A DNA stretch of 64,000 nucleotides. It comes from Paracoccus maritimus. Lineage in GTDB: Bacteria; Pseudomonadota; Alphaproteobacteria; Rhodobacterales; Rhodobacteraceae. The notes below the pieces were generated by a model. It searched no databases and was not told the DNA's origin. It was given only the letters and a program-made list of their open reading frames with translations. Position 1 is the stretch's first letter; the number at the start of each line of letters is the position of its first letter. Where the stretch lies: the NCBI RefSeq assembly GCF_025195095.1, contig NZ_JANAVZ010000009.1, forward strand, positions 1 to 64,000. The letters are read 5' to 3'. Below, piece by piece: positions 6,891 to 15,812 of the stretch. The position numbers and the translations under genes were made by a program.

Positions 6891-8744
6891 ATGTTCGCGT
6901 GGTTCGAACGACGCATCGATCCCTATCCGTCCGAAACACCCGCCATGCCGCCGCGGGGACTGTGGCGCTTCCTGCTGCATTACAGCCATGGCGCGATGCC
7001 TTGGCTTGTGGCGCTGGCGCTGTTCTCGGGCGTGATCGCGGTCATCGAGGTGATGTTGTTCGGCTGGCTGGGCGATCTGGTCGACCAACTGGCTGACACC
7101 CCGCGCGAGGTGTTCTGGCAGCAGGAAGGCGCGCGACTGACGATGATGGCGGTGGTGCTGCTGATCGGCCTGCCCGCGCTGAACCTTCTCGCGTCGCTGG
7201 TCCTGCACCAATCGCTGATGGGCAATTTCCCGCAGCGGATCCGCTGGCAGGCGCATCGCTATCTGCTGCGCCAGTCGATCGGCTATTTCCAGGACGAGTT
7301 CGCGGGCAGGATCGCGCAGCGCCTGATGCAGACCGCGCTGGCGGTTCGCGAAGTGGCGATGAAGATCATGGATGTCGGCAGCTATGTCCTGATCTATTTT
7401 CTCGGTTCGCTGGTGCTGGCCGGGTCGCAGGATTGGCGTCTTGCGCTGCCCTTCGCGGCCTGGGCTGCGGGCTATGCGATCATGCTGTGGCAGATCGTTC
7501 CGCGCTTGGGGCGGGTGGCTCAGGCACAGGCCGACGCGCGGTCGCAGATGACGGGCAGGGTCGTTGACAGCTATACAAATATCGCGACCGTCAAGCTGTT
7601 CTCGCATTCAACCAGGGAAGAAGCCTGGATGCGTGACGGCATGGATGGCTTTCTGCACACCGTCCACCGGCAGATGCGGTTGTCCACCATCCAGGACGTG
7701 GCGCTGAATGTGTTGAACGTTGCACTGGTCGGCGGGGTAACTGCGCTGGGACTGTGGCTGTGGACAGAGGGGCGCGTGGCTGTCGGCGCGGTTGCTGTCG
7801 CGGTGCCCTTGGCGCTGCGCCTGAACAACATGTCGCACTGGATCATGTGGGAGTTCGCCTCGCTGTTCGAGAATATCGGCACAGTTCGCGACGGCATCGC
7901 CAGCCTTGCCCTGCCACGCCAAGTGTTGGATGCGCCGGATGCGCGCGCCCTGCAACCCGGCCCCGGTGCGGTCAGCTTCGATCATGTCACCTTCCGCTAT
8001 GCAGGGCCTGACGGTGCGCGCCCGCTGGCGGTGCTGGACGATCTGACGCTGCATGTTGCGCCGGGCGAACGGGTCGGTCTGGTCGGCCGGTCGGGGGCGG
8101 GGAAATCGACGCTGGTGAACCTGCTGCTGCGTTTTCACGATATCGAGGGCGGTCGGATCACCATCGACGGTCAGGATATCGCGGGCCTGACACAGGACAG
8201 TCTGCGTGCCGCGATCGGGGTGGTGACGCAGGACAGTTCGCTTCTGCACCGTTCCGTTCGCGACAATGTCGCCTACGGCAGGCCCGATGCGACCGAGGAC
8301 GAGATCGCCGATGCCCTGCGGATGGCCGAGGCGCATGGCTTCGTGCCGGGATTGTCCGACAGTTACGGCCGCTACGGCCTGGATGCACATGTCGGAGAGC
8401 GCGGCGTCAAGCTGTCGGGCGGTCAGCGTCAGCGCATCGCGATTGCCCGCGTGGCCCTGAAGGATGCCCCGATCCTGATCCTGGACGAAGCGACCAGCGC
8501 GTTGGACAGCGAGGTCGAGGCCGCCATCCAGTCCCGGCTGGACATGCTGATGCAAGGCAAGACCGTCATCGCCATTGCGCACCGGCTGTCCACCATCGCC
8601 GCGATGGACCGGTTAATCGTCATGGATGCGGGCCGGATCGTGGAACAAGGCAGCCACGGCCAGCTTCTTGCGCAAGGCGGGCTTTACGCGCGGCTCTGGA
8701 CGCGGCAGTCGGGCGGTTTTCTGGCTGCGGACGCGGCGGAATAG
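6891..8744 (+). CDS. ABC exporter, fused membrane and ATPase domains
   Basis: A 617-residue half-transporter of the MsbA/MDR type. The N-terminal membrane domain (about 1-340) has six hydrophobic helices. The ATPase domain has Walker A GRSGAGKST at about 397-405, Q-loop VTQDSSLLH, signature LSGGQRQRIAIAR at about 508, Walker B ILILDEATS at about 527 and switch His in IAHRLSTI. It should work as a homodimer in the inner membrane, exporting a hydrophobic or lipid-like substrate that cannot be named from sequence. No partner gene adjoins. It is divergent from the YciE-type gene and is followed by decayed genes. A weak hairpin 36 bases after the stop may end it. Confidence 0.85.
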   Translation: MFAWFERRIDPYPSETPAMPPRGLWRFLLHYSHGAMPWLVALALFSGVIAVIEVMLFGWLGDLVDQLADTPREVFWQQEGARLTMMAVVLLIGLPALNLLASLVLHQSLMGNFPQRIRWQAHRYLLRQSIGYFQDEFAGRIAQRLMQTALAVREVAMKIMDVGSYVLIYFLGSLVLAGSQDWRLALPFAAWAAGYAIMLWQIVPRLGRVAQAQADARSQMTGRVVDSYTNIATVKLFSHSTREEAWMRDGMDGFLHTVHRQMRLSTIQDVALNVLNVALVGGVTALGLWLWTEGRVAVGAVAVAVPLALRLNNMSHWIMWEFASLFENIGTVRDGIASLALPRQVLDAPDARALQPGPGAVSFDHVTFRYAGPDGARPLAVLDDLTLHVAPGERVGLVGRSGAGKSTLVNLLLRFHDIEGGRITIDGQDIAGLTQDSLRAAIGVVTQDSSLLHRSVRDNVAYGRPDATEDEIADALRMAEAHGFVPGLSDSYGRYGLDAHVGERGVKLSGGQRQRIAIARVALKDAPILILDEATSALDSEVEAAIQSRLDMLMQGKTVIAIAHRLSTIAAMDRLIVMDAGRIVEQGSHGQLLAQGGLYARLWTRQSGGFLAADAAE

Positions 8745-8779
8745 GCTGATGATCCACGGCTGCGGCCGAGCATCCATAG

Positions 8780-8798
8780 ACCGACGTGCCGCGTCGGT
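8780..8798 (+). terminator. Possible terminator hairpin after the ABC exporter
   Basis: ACCGACG (8780-8786) and CGTCGGT (8792-8798) form a 7-bp stem with a TGCCG loop, 36 bases after the exporter stop. There is no T-tract, so factor-independent termination is doubtful. Confidence 0.35.
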
Positions 8799-8918
8799 GC
8801 TGAAAGCGGATCAAGCCAAGCGCGATGCTGCGTGGTGAAGGGCAGGCGGGTCAAGCCCGGCCCGAAGGCCGAAATGCGCGAAGTTCAGCCAAACAGATCT
8901 GCCGCGCTGGCGCCCCGA

Positions 8919-9326
8919 TCAGTCAAGTCCACGCTCCTTGTCGCTCAGGACCGGCACATGGCCTAGCCATCGTGCATAGTCGCCGGTCGTGGCAAGCCGG
9001 TGCAGGTCGGTCAGAGCGCAGATCGGACCGGTCGGGGGATGATCCACCCGCAGCGTCAGCGGAGCGTGGTCGGGATGCAGGACCAGCAGCGCGGCCGAGA
9101 ACAGCCCCCGCCGCGCGTCAGGGCGGCGCGCAGGGCGGTCAGAAGGCGTTGGCTGAAACGTTTCTGCCAGCGTGTCGACAACATCCGCTCGCGCCAGCAT
9201 CTTTCCGGTGGTAACGCCGCCTTCAAACACACGGCTGCCGGTTTCGGGGGTGTTCCGGCCGCCGGTAAAGACACCCGTGTTTCCGCGCAGGTCAAGCGCC
9301 GCCAATTGTCGCTGGCCGGGCAGCTT
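8919..9326 (-). pseudogene. DUF1028 protein, truncated and frameshifted
   Basis: The minus strand encodes the C-terminal part of a DUF1028 (Ntn-hydrolase-like) protein: RQLAALDLRGNTGVFTGG, then TTGKMLARADVVDTLAETF, then LFSAALLVLHPDHAPL and an ending in LSDKERGLD before the stop at 8919. The catalytic N-terminus of the family (usually starting MTFSI) is missing. Two frame changes flank the internal segment: RLLTALRAALTRGGG is found only in another frame, between ETF and LFSAALL. The remnant runs into the FCD-domain remnant on the opposite strand at about 9327. It cannot make an active protein. Confidence 0.7.
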
Positions 9327-9713
9327 GACGAAGATATCCTGCGGGCGCTTGAAGCCAATATCCTGGAATATTCGCATCCCGCCAGAACCATCGAGGAAGA
9401 ACCCGAGCAACATGTCGCGTCGCTGCGATTTCATGCGATCCTTGCCAAAAAAAGCCCGCGATCCCTGCTGGATTTCGCAATAGATTTCATGGTGAACCTG
9501 CTGGCCGACCTGACGGTCTAACGGCGGCTGTATTCGCGACCGAATCTTGAACTGTGGCAGCGGGGACGCGATCACCAGAGGAATCTGGTCAAGGCGCTGC
9601 GGGCCGGTGACGCCGACCGGGCACGCCCCGTCATGGCCGAACACATGCAGACGGCCTGGACCCTGATGTGCAGGCAGGAGGCCGCGATGTGCAGCAATTT
9701 CATCCTGGAATAA
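9327..9713 (+). pseudogene. GntR/FadR-type regulator, C-terminal FCD-domain remnant
   Basis: The plus strand reads as the ligand-binding FCD domain of a FadR-subfamily GntR regulator: LRFHAILAKKSPRSLLDFAI, then FMVNLLADLTV, a stop, RRLYSRPNLELWQRGRDHQR, then NLVKALRAGDADRARPVMAE and an ending in SNFILE before TAA 9711-9713. The TAA at 9519-9521 is in frame and most likely replaces a TAC (LTVYRRLYS is the usual sequence). The N-terminal winged-helix DNA-binding domain is absent. With no DNA-binding domain and a nonsense codon it is a dead remnant. It probably once regulated a neighbouring catabolic gene that is now lost. Confidence 0.75.
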
Positions 9714-9797
9714 GCGGCGGAAGAACGGTTTTCGTTGCCGCTGGTTGTGCGGGTGGTGGGGCTGATGACGCCGCGCCCCGTTCGCCCGGCTTCAGGT

Positions 9798-9826
9798 GAG
9801 GCGGTTCACGCAGGGTGAACCGCCTC
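9798..9826 (-). terminator. Terminator hairpin of clpB
   Basis: GAGGCGGTTCAC (9798-9809) and GTGAACCGCCTC (9815-9826) form a perfect 12-bp stem around a 5-base loop, 22 bases beyond the clpB stop. No T-run follows on the minus strand, but the stem is strong. Confidence 0.65.
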
Positions 9827-9848
9827 GGTCCGAAGGAAAGCCTGATCT

Positions 9849-12488
9849 TCAGTGCAGCGTTGCGTCAGGCTTGGGCCCTTCGCCCACCGCGCCCAGCTTG
9901 TGACCGGCCTTGCCGATGCGATTGCCGACCATCAACCCGTCTTCATTCGCACCGATATGAACCGTCTGCCCGTCCAGCACTTCGCCCGACAGCAGCAATT
10001 CGGCCAGCGGATCCTGCAATGCGCGCTGGATCACGCGCTTCAACGGACGCGCGCCGAAGACCGGATCATAACCCTGATCAGCAAGCCACTTGCGTGCGTC
10101 GCCGTCCAGATCAAGAACAATCTTGCGTTGCGCAAGCCGCTGTTCAAGCCGCAAAAGCTGGATATCGACAATGCCATCCATATTCTCGCGCGAGAGACGG
10201 CGGAAGATGATGATCTCGTCCAGCCGGTTCAGGAATTCGGGGCGGAAATGTGCCCGCACCGCTTCCATCACCTGATGCCGTGCTTCGGTCGAATCGGCGT
10301 CTTCCGGCAGATGTGACAAGGCCTGAGACCCCAAGTTGGAGGTCAGGATGATCAGTGTCTGCTTGAAATCCACCGTCCGGCCCTGACCGTCGGTCAGAAC
10401 GCCATCGTCCAGCACCTGCAACAGCACGTTGAAGACATCGGGATGGGCCTTTTCGACCTCGTCGAACAGGATCACCTGATAGGGTCTGCGCCGCACCGCC
10501 TCGGTCAGCACGCCGCCTTCGTCATACCCGACATAGCCCGGAGGCGCCCCGATCAGCCGAGCCACGGAATGTTTTTCCATGAACTCGGACATGTCGATGC
10601 GGACCATCGCCTGATCGTCGTCGAACATGTATTCGGCCAGCGCCTTGGTCAGTTCGGTCTTGCCGACGCCGGTGGGGCCAAGGAACAAAAAGCTGCCAAG
10701 CGGCCGGTTCTCGTCGTTCAGGCCCGCGCGGGCGCGACGGACGGCGTTGCTGACCGCAGTGACGGCCTCGGATTGACCGATCACGCGGCGGCCGATCTCC
10801 TCTTCCATCTTCAGCAGCTTGTCGCGCTCTCCCTCCAGCATCTTGCTGGTCGGGATGCCGGTCCAGCGTTCGACGACCTCGGCGATCTGTTCGGGACGCA
10901 CGGCTTCTTCGACCATCAGTCCGTCATCGTCGGCGTCGTCGGCTTGGGACAATTTCTTTTCCAGACCGGGGATGATGCCGTAGGACAGCTCGCCCGCACG
11001 CGCCAGATTGCCCTCGCGCTTCGCCTGATCCAGTTCGGCCCGCGCGCGGTCCAGCTGTTCCTTCAGGTTACGCGACCCTTCCAGCTTGTCGCGTTCGGCC
11101 TGCCAGCGGGCGGTCATTTCCGCGCTGCGTTCCTGCAGATCGGACAGATCCTTTTCCAGCCGTTCAAGGCGATCCTTGCTGGCCGCGTCGTCCTCTTTCT
11201 TCAGGGCCTCGGCCTCGATCTGCATCTGCAGTATCTGGCGATCCAGCTGGTCCAGCTCTTCGGGCTTGCTGTCGACCTCCATGCGCAGGCGACTGGCTGC
11301 CTCATCGACAAGATCGATCGCCTTGTCGGGCAGGAAACGGTCGGTGATATAGCGGTTCGACAATTGCGCAGCCGCCACCAGCGCCGCGTCACTGATGCGA
11401 ACGCCGTGGTGAAGCTCGTACTTCTCCTTGATGCCGCGCAGGATGCTGATCGTGTCCTCGACCGTGGGTTCCTCGACCATGACCGGCTGGAAACGCCGGG
11501 CCAGGGCCGCATCCTTTTCGATATACTTGCGGTATTCGTCCAGCGTGGTCGCGCCGATGCAGTGCAACTCGCCCCGCGCCAACGCAGGCTTGATCAGATT
11601 CGCGGCATCCATCGCGCCGTCGGTCTTGCCGGCGCCGACCAGCGTGTGCAACTCGTCGATGAACAGCACGATCTCGCCGGCGGCTGCCTCGATCTCTTTC
11701 AGGATCGCCTTCAGACGTTCCTCGAATTCGCCGCGGTATTTGGACCCGGCGACCAGCGCACCCATGTCCAGCGCCATCAACCGCTTGTCGCGCAGGCTTT
11801 CGGGCACATCGCCGTCGATGATGCGCAGCGCCAGCCCTTCCGCGATCGCGGTCTTGCCCACGCCGGGTTCGCCGATCAGCACCGGGTTGTTCTTGGTGCG
11901 CCGCGAGAGGACCTGCATGGCACGGCGGATTTCCTCGTCCCGGCCGATGATCGGGTCGATCTTGCCCTGTTCGGCGGCCTCGGTCAGGTCGCGCGCGTAT
12001 TTCTTCAACGCCTCATAGCTGTCTTCGGCGCTGGCCGAATCGGCGGTGCGGCCCTTGCGGATGTCGTTGATCGCGCTGTTCAGGTTCTGGGCGTTCACCG
12101 CCCCGGCCTCAAGCGCGTCCCTGGCGTTGGTGTTCACCATCGCCAACGCCATCAGGATCCGTTCGACCGGAACGAAACTGTCGCCGGCTTTCTTGGCGAC
12201 CTTTTCGGCTTCGTCCAGCACGCGGACCATCGAGGGATCGACATAGACCTGATTGTTGCCACCCGACACCTTGGGCAGCTTGGCCACGGCCTGATCGACC
12301 GCCTGCTGGACCCGCTTGGCGTCGCCGCCTGATCGGTTGATCAGATTGGCCGCCAGCCCCTGGTCGTCGTCCATCAGCGCCTTCAGCAGATGTTCGGGAA
12401 CGACGCGCTGGTTTTCCTCGCGCATCGCGATGGTCTGGGCGGCCTGCAGGAAGCCACGCGACCGTTCCGTGAACTTTTCCATGTTCAT
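9849..12488 (-). CDS. clpB: ATP-dependent disaggregase ClpB
   Basis: The 879-residue Hsp100 chaperone works with DnaK to pull apart protein aggregates after heat stress in the cytoplasm. Order: Clp N-domain (1-145), first AAA+ domain with Walker A GEPGVGKT near 205, the coiled-coil middle domain (about 410-530, rich in Glu, Arg and Leu) that marks ClpB rather than ClpA, second AAA+ domain with GPTGVGKT near 610, and a C-terminal small domain. I chose ATG 12488 ([13 protein letters not shown]) because it fits family length and sits 9 bases after AAGGAG; ATG 12494 is possible but only 3 bases away. It is monocistronic with its own heat-shock promoter. Confidence 0.97.
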   Translation of the reverse strand: MNMEKFTERSRGFLQAAQTIAMREENQRVVPEHLLKALMDDDQGLAANLINRSGGDAKRVQQAVDQAVAKLPKVSGGNNQVYVDPSMVRVLDEAEKVAKKAGDSFVPVERILMALAMVNTNARDALEAGAVNAQNLNSAINDIRKGRTADSASAEDSYEALKKYARDLTEAAEQGKIDPIIGRDEEIRRAMQVLSRRTKNNPVLIGEPGVGKTAIAEGLALRIIDGDVPESLRDKRLMALDMGALVAGSKYRGEFEERLKAILKEIEAAAGEIVLFIDELHTLVGAGKTDGAMDAANLIKPALARGELHCIGATTLDEYRKYIEKDAALARRFQPVMVEEPTVEDTISILRGIKEKYELHHGVRISDAALVAAAQLSNRYITDRFLPDKAIDLVDEAASRLRMEVDSKPEELDQLDRQILQMQIEAEALKKEDDAASKDRLERLEKDLSDLQERSAEMTARWQAERDKLEGSRNLKEQLDRARAELDQAKREGNLARAGELSYGIIPGLEKKLSQADDADDDGLMVEEAVRPEQIAEVVERWTGIPTSKMLEGERDKLLKMEEEIGRRVIGQSEAVTAVSNAVRRARAGLNDENRPLGSFLFLGPTGVGKTELTKALAEYMFDDDQAMVRIDMSEFMEKHSVARLIGAPPGYVGYDEGGVLTEAVRRRPYQVILFDEVEKAHPDVFNVLLQVLDDGVLTDGQGRTVDFKQTLIILTSNLGSQALSHLPEDADSTEARHQVMEAVRAHFRPEFLNRLDEIIIFRRLSRENMDGIVDIQLLRLEQRLAQRKIVLDLDGDARKWLADQGYDPVFGARPLKRVIQRALQDPLAELLLSGEVLDGQTVHIGANEDGLMVGNRIGKAGHKLGAVGEGPKPDATLH

Positions 12489-12567
12489 CGGCATGTTCTC
12501 CTTTTCACTAGCCCCCGTGTCGCGGGCGCCCTGTTGCGGCACGCCCCGGTTCGGGTCTTCGGTTATG

Positions 12568-12595
12568 ATTTGGGATGTTTCACGGTGCTTTCAAG
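12568..12595 (-). promoter_or_regulatory. RpoH (sigma-32) heat-shock promoter of clpB
   Basis: On the minus strand CTTGAAA (12589-12595) is a perfect sigma-32 -35 box. After a 14-base spacer comes CCCAAAT (12568-12574), matching CCCATNT at 6 of 7 positions. It lies about 80 bases upstream of the clpB start, as expected for a heat-shock gene. Confidence 0.8.
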
Positions 12596-12646
12596 CGCTT
12601 TCTGATTGTGGCATAACGCCGCGATTTCGTGACGAACGGGGCAGGG

Positions 12647-13354
12647 ATGGATAGCAGGCTGATCGTGGCACTGGACGTGCCGAACGCGCTTGACGGGCTG
12701 GCACTGGCCGAAAAGCTTGGCGACACCGTCGGTTTCTACAAGATCGGGCTGGGCATGCTGACCGGAGGCGGGCTGGCCCTGGCCAACGAACTGAAGCAGG
12801 AGCACGGCAAGCGCATCTTTCTGGACATGAAGTTGTTCGACATCGGTGCCACGGTCGAGGCTGCGGTGCGCGGGCTGGCACAGTTCGATCTGGATTTCCT
12901 GACCGTTCACGGCGACCCTCATGTCGTCCATGCCGCAAAGCAGGGGGCTGCCGGCACCGACCTCAAGATTCTCGGCGTGACGATCCTGACGTCGCTGGAG
13001 CGTGCGGATCTGGATGCGGGCATGATCCAGCCGGGCGACATTCATCAGATCACCGTCGAGCGGGCGGCCCGTGCCTTCGATGCCGGTGCCGACGGGATCA
13101 TCTGTTCGCCGCGCGAGGCGCAGGCGATCCGCGCCCTGCCCGGGGCCGGTTTGATCGTCACGCCCGGCGTCCGGCCCGCCGGCGCCGATCTGGGGGATCA
13201 GAAACGGGTGGAAACGCCGGCCAGCGCGATCGCGGCGGGCGCCGATCACATCGTTGTGGGGCGCCCGGTCTGGCAAGCCGCCGATCCCAAGGCCGCCGCG
13301 CACGCGATCCTGACCGAGATGGGGCCCGTCACTGCGCACCGGTTGGCGCAATAG
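12647..13354 (+). CDS. pyrF: Orotidine-5'-phosphate decarboxylase
   Basis: A 235-residue TIM-barrel enzyme that converts OMP to UMP, the last step of pyrimidine biosynthesis. It begins MDSRLIVALDVP at ATG 12647, behind GGGGCAGGG. A GTG at 12629 is in frame but gives a non-family extension. The catalytic Lys-Asp array is visible in FLDMKLFDIGATV near 61-73. The phosphate-binding end is present in IVTPGVRPAGADLGDQKRV and ADHIVVGRPV. It is divergent from clpB and convergent with the Nudix gene, with only 3 bases between the stops. Confidence 0.96.
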   Translation: MDSRLIVALDVPNALDGLALAEKLGDTVGFYKIGLGMLTGGGLALANELKQEHGKRIFLDMKLFDIGATVEAAVRGLAQFDLDFLTVHGDPHVVHAAKQGAAGTDLKILGVTILTSLERADLDAGMIQPGDIHQITVERAARAFDAGADGIICSPREAQAIRALPGAGLIVTPGVRPAGADLGDQKRVETPASAIAAGADHIVVGRPVWQAADPKAAAHAILTEMGPVTAHRLAQ

Positions 13355-13357
13355 GGA

Positions 13358-13837
13358 TCAGAGCCAAGGCGCGTCGGTTGATCCGCGGTGTGACGGCTGC
13401 CACAACATTTTGACCCGTTCCCGGAAATGCGGCACGGCGCGGGGATGGGCGATGAATTGCTCAACAGGCATCATCCGCCATTCCTGTCCTTCATCGCCAA
13501 AGCGGATTGCCGCGATCTCTTGCAGATCCAGCACGCCGCTGAACAGCCATGATGTCATGCCCGGCGCCTGATGTGACGGAAAGCTGCGACCGTGCAGGCG
13601 CGATGCGGGTAATGTCAGCCCGAATTCCTCGTGCAGTTCGCGCAAGGCGCAAGCGGCGGGTGATTCGTCGGCCTCGCGCCCGCCGCCCGGAAGATCCCAG
13701 TGGTTTGGGTAGGGGATATGGGCGTAATCGTCGCGCAGGCAGGTCAGCATCCGATCGCCGTGTGTCAGGAACAGTTTCGACCCGTGAAACGGCTCTCCCG
13801 GATCCGGGTCTGGCCGCGCTGCGCGCGGCTGCATCAT
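13358..13837 (-). CDS. Nudix hydrolase
   Basis: A 159-residue protein with a complete Nudix box, GGGREADESPAAC followed by ALRELHEEFGL (GX5EX7REUXEEXGU) at about 50-73, which binds Mg2+ and hydrolyses nucleoside diphosphates linked to other groups. The substrate cannot be predicted. It ends convergent with pyrF, 3 bases from its stop. Its start (ATGATG at 13837) overlaps the stop of the upstream N-formylglutamate amidohydrolase gene, so the two are co-translated. Confidence 0.88.
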   Translation of the reverse strand: MMQPRAARPDPDPGEPFHGSKLFLTHGDRMLTCLRDDYAHIPYPNHWDLPGGGREADESPAACALRELHEEFGLTLPASRLHGRSFPSHQAPGMTSWLFSGVLDLQEIAAIRFGDEGQEWRMMPVEQFIAHPRAVPHFRERVKMLWQPSHRGSTDAPWL

Positions 13838-14742
13838 TCGGCTGCGATGGCGTCGCCGGTGCCGCCCGTGGCCTCGATCGCGGCAAGACGCGCCACAACC
13901 CTGCGGATCCTGGCGCTGAAATCGGCGAAATCGGGCCGAGGCGTGATCGTCGCCTCATCCATGTAAAGCGAGCGGTCGATTTCCACCTGCACGACATGGA
14001 TGTTCTGGCCCGGCCTGCCATAGGCCGAACAGATATATGCGCCCGAGAACGGCGAGTTTCGCCGGACGCGCCACCCCTCGGCCTCAAGTGCGGCGCTGAC
14101 GGCATCCGATACGCGCGCCGCGGCGGACAGGCCGTGGCGATTTCCCAACACCATGTCGGGACGGGTGCCGTGCAGGTGAGACAGCGCGTCATGGGGCATA
14201 GAATGCATGTCGATCAGGATCGCCTGGCCGAAACGGGCGCGCGCCTCGGCGATCAGGCCGCCAAGGGTATGGTGATAGGGACGCCAATAGGCCGCGATGC
14301 GGCGCTCGGCCTCTGCCCGGTCGATCGGACGTTCATGAATCGCGCGGCCCTGCGATACCACGCGCGGAATCACCCCCAGCCCGGCCAGGGTCCGCTGATT
14401 CAGCGGGTGACGGGGTACGCCGCGCACCACCAACGGGTCGATTTCGTCCGCGCCGCGATTGAGGTCGATAATGCAGCGGGGCACCTGCGCCGAGAGCGCG
14501 ACGGCGCCTAATTCGGGCGCACAGCCAATTAGCCGGTCCACGAATGCGTCCTCGGACGATCGCAGCTGCGGCATGGTCAGGCGGGTGTTCTTCAGAAACC
14601 AGTCGGGATAGACATTACCCGAATGCGGAGACGCGAAGATCACGCCGCTGACCCAGCGGTCGGGGCGGCAAATCGATACTGAAAGGTCAGAGATCGTCAA
14701 GATCGGACCCCGGCGCCAGAAATACTGGCCTTTTATAGACAT
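13834..14742 (-). CDS. N-formylglutamate amidohydrolase family protein
   Basis: A protein of about 302 residues with the FGase pattern: GVIFASPHSGNVYPDWFL near the start, the metal region LIDMHSMPHDALS, LGNRHG and a C-terminal NSPFSGAYICSAYGRPGQNI followed by VVQVEIDRSLYMDE. The family hydrolyses N-formyl-L-glutamate to formate and glutamate in histidine breakdown, or related N-acyl amino acids. No hut genes lie nearby, so hutG is not assigned. ATG 14742 is taken as start. A GTG at 14781 would add 13 residues but overlaps the probable tRNA promoter. It overlaps the Nudix gene by 4 bases. Confidence 0.85.
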   Translation of the reverse strand: MSIKGQYFWRRGPILTISDLSVSICRPDRWVSGVIFASPHSGNVYPDWFLKNTRLTMPQLRSSEDAFVDRLIGCAPELGAVALSAQVPRCIIDLNRGADEIDPLVVRGVPRHPLNQRTLAGLGVIPRVVSQGRAIHERPIDRAEAERRIAAYWRPYHHTLGGLIAEARARFGQAILIDMHSMPHDALSHLHGTRPDMVLGNRHGLSAAARVSDAVSAALEAEGWRVRRNSPFSGAYICSAYGRPGQNIHVVQVEIDRSLYMDEATITPRPDFADFSARIRRVVARLAAIEATGGTGDAIAAE

Positions 14743-14764
14743 AAGAATAGCGTGCGGATAGGTC

Positions 14765-14793
14765 TTGAATCCCCTGAACACGGTCTATATAGG
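14765..14793 (+). promoter_or_regulatory. Probable promoter of tRNA-Val
   Basis: TTGAAT (14765-14770), a 17-base spacer and TATAGG (14788-14793), in an otherwise GC-rich stretch, fit a sigma-70-type promoter about 64 bases upstream of the tRNA. TATATA two bases earlier is an alternative -10. Confidence 0.45.
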
Positions 14794-14856
14794 AACGCGG
14801 ACCGAGGCGGTTCGGCCCAGATTTCGAAGGGAATCAGGACAGAATCACCGAAGGAC

Positions 14857-14931
14857 GGGCGGTTAGCTCAGCGGTAGAGCACTACGTTGACATCGTAGTG
14901 GCCACTGGTTCGATCCCAGTACCGCCCACCA
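14857..14931 (+). tRNA. tRNA-Val (GAC)
   Basis: A complete cloverleaf. The acceptor stem GGGCGGT pairs with ACCGCCC, the D-arm is GCTCAGCGGTAGAGC, the anticodon stem CTACG/CGTAG encloses loop TTGACAT with anticodon GAC, and the T-arm is CTGGTTCGATCCCAG. The discriminator is A and the CCA end is encoded (14929-14931). It decodes GUC and GUU valine codons. A hairpin terminator follows. Confidence 0.97.
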
Positions 14932-14941
14932 TTGTTTCGCC

Positions 14942-14964
14942 GCCCCCGGCCGTTTGTCGGGGGC
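14942..14964 (+). terminator. Terminator of tRNA-Val
   Basis: GCCCCCG (14942-14948) and CGGGGGC (14958-14964) form a 7-bp GC stem with a 9-base loop, followed by ATTTCGTTTT. Confidence 0.75.
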
Positions 14965-15013
14965 ATTTCGTTTTCCAAGCGGCTGCGACGCGCCGCGACG
15001 ATGGAGAAGACCG

Positions 15014-15139
15014 ATGAAGGTTCGCAACTCGCTCCGCTCGCTCAAGAGCCGGCACCGCGACTGCCAGGTCGTGCGCCGCAAGGGCCGCATCTACGTGATC
15101 AACAAGACGCACCGCCGTTTCAAGGCCCGTCAGGGCTGA
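15014..15139 (+). CDS. rpmJ: 50S ribosomal protein L36
   Basis: A 41-residue basic protein beginning [17 protein letters not shown], with GGAGAAG as ribosome-binding site. It is the smallest large-subunit protein and binds 23S rRNA. This is the longer alphaproteobacterial form. Only one cysteine is present (Cys17), so the usual C-x2-C...C...H zinc ribbon is lost and it is a zinc-independent (C-minus) type. It stands alone between the tRNA and a strong terminator. Confidence 0.96.
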   Translation: MKVRNSLRSLKSRHRDCQVVRRKGRIYVINKTHRRFKARQG

Positions 15140-15175
15140 TCCGGCTGCCGCGATCACTGGACCGAGAACGAAATC

Positions 15176-15200
15176 ACCCGCCCTTGCAGGCGGGTTTTTT
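15176..15200 (+). terminator. Terminator of rpmJ
   Basis: ACCCGCC (15176-15182) pairs with GGCGGGT (15189-15195) around a 6-base loop and runs into six T residues (15195-15200). It is a textbook factor-independent terminator. Confidence 0.92.
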
Positions 15201-15215
15201 CATGATCTGGCGCAG

Positions 15216-15719
15216 ATGAAGACACGGACCCATCAGAATGAAGCTGTGCGATCCTCGGCCGTCTATTCGCGGTGCGAGGCTTATCGCTATTCCCTGACGC
15301 GCAGGTGGGGCGATGGTGGAAGGGTGGTCTTTGTGATGCTGAACCCGTCCACTGCCGACGAGCGACGCAATGATCCCACCGTCGAACGCTGCCAGCGTCG
15401 CGCGCAGCAGATGGGCTTCGGCGCGATGCAGGTGGTGAACATCTTTGCCTATCGCGCGACCGATCCGCGTGTGCTCAGATCCGTGGACGATCCCGTGGGT
15501 GCCGGCAACGACAGGGTGCTGAAGATCGCCGCCAAGCGGGCACAGTTGGTTCTGTGCGCCTGGGGCGCGCATGGGGTTCTGCGCGGGCGCGGTGCAGAGG
15601 TCGAGGCACTATTGCGGGAATGCGCGGCAAGGTTGTGGCACCTTGGCCTCACTCGTACCGGAATGCCTCGGCACCCGCTTTACACCAGCTATGCGGTTCG
15701 TCCGTCCGAGTGGTGTTAA
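15216..15719 (+). CDS. DUF1643 domain protein
   Basis: A 167-residue protein with the DUF1643 signature: VVFVMLNPSTADERRNDPT, then VERCQRRAQQMGFG, VVNIFAYRATDPRVL and CAWGAHGVLRGRG. No biochemical function is established for this family, which is widespread in bacteria and phages. The ATG at 15216 comes only 16 bases after the rpmJ terminator and has no clear Shine-Dalgarno, so the start is provisional. It ends in YAVRPSEWC, shorter and less conserved than usual. Confidence 0.75.
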   Translation: MKTRTHQNEAVRSSAVYSRCEAYRYSLTRRWGDGGRVVFVMLNPSTADERRNDPTVERCQRRAQQMGFGAMQVVNIFAYRATDPRVLRSVDDPVGAGNDRVLKIAAKRAQLVLCAWGAHGVLRGRGAEVEALLRECAARLWHLGLTRTGMPRHPLYTSYAVRPSEWC

Positions 15720-15812
15720 CCTTCTCTTAAGAAATCATTTTATCCGTGCCGCCGTTGACGGTATATTAAGATCCTGACCCGCCGATCGTGGGCTTTTCCA
15801 GGGGTAGTTTCG

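Noticed and set aside
10443..12332. Plus-strand open frame opposite clpB
   Set aside because: Shadow of clpB; no motif, no start signal.
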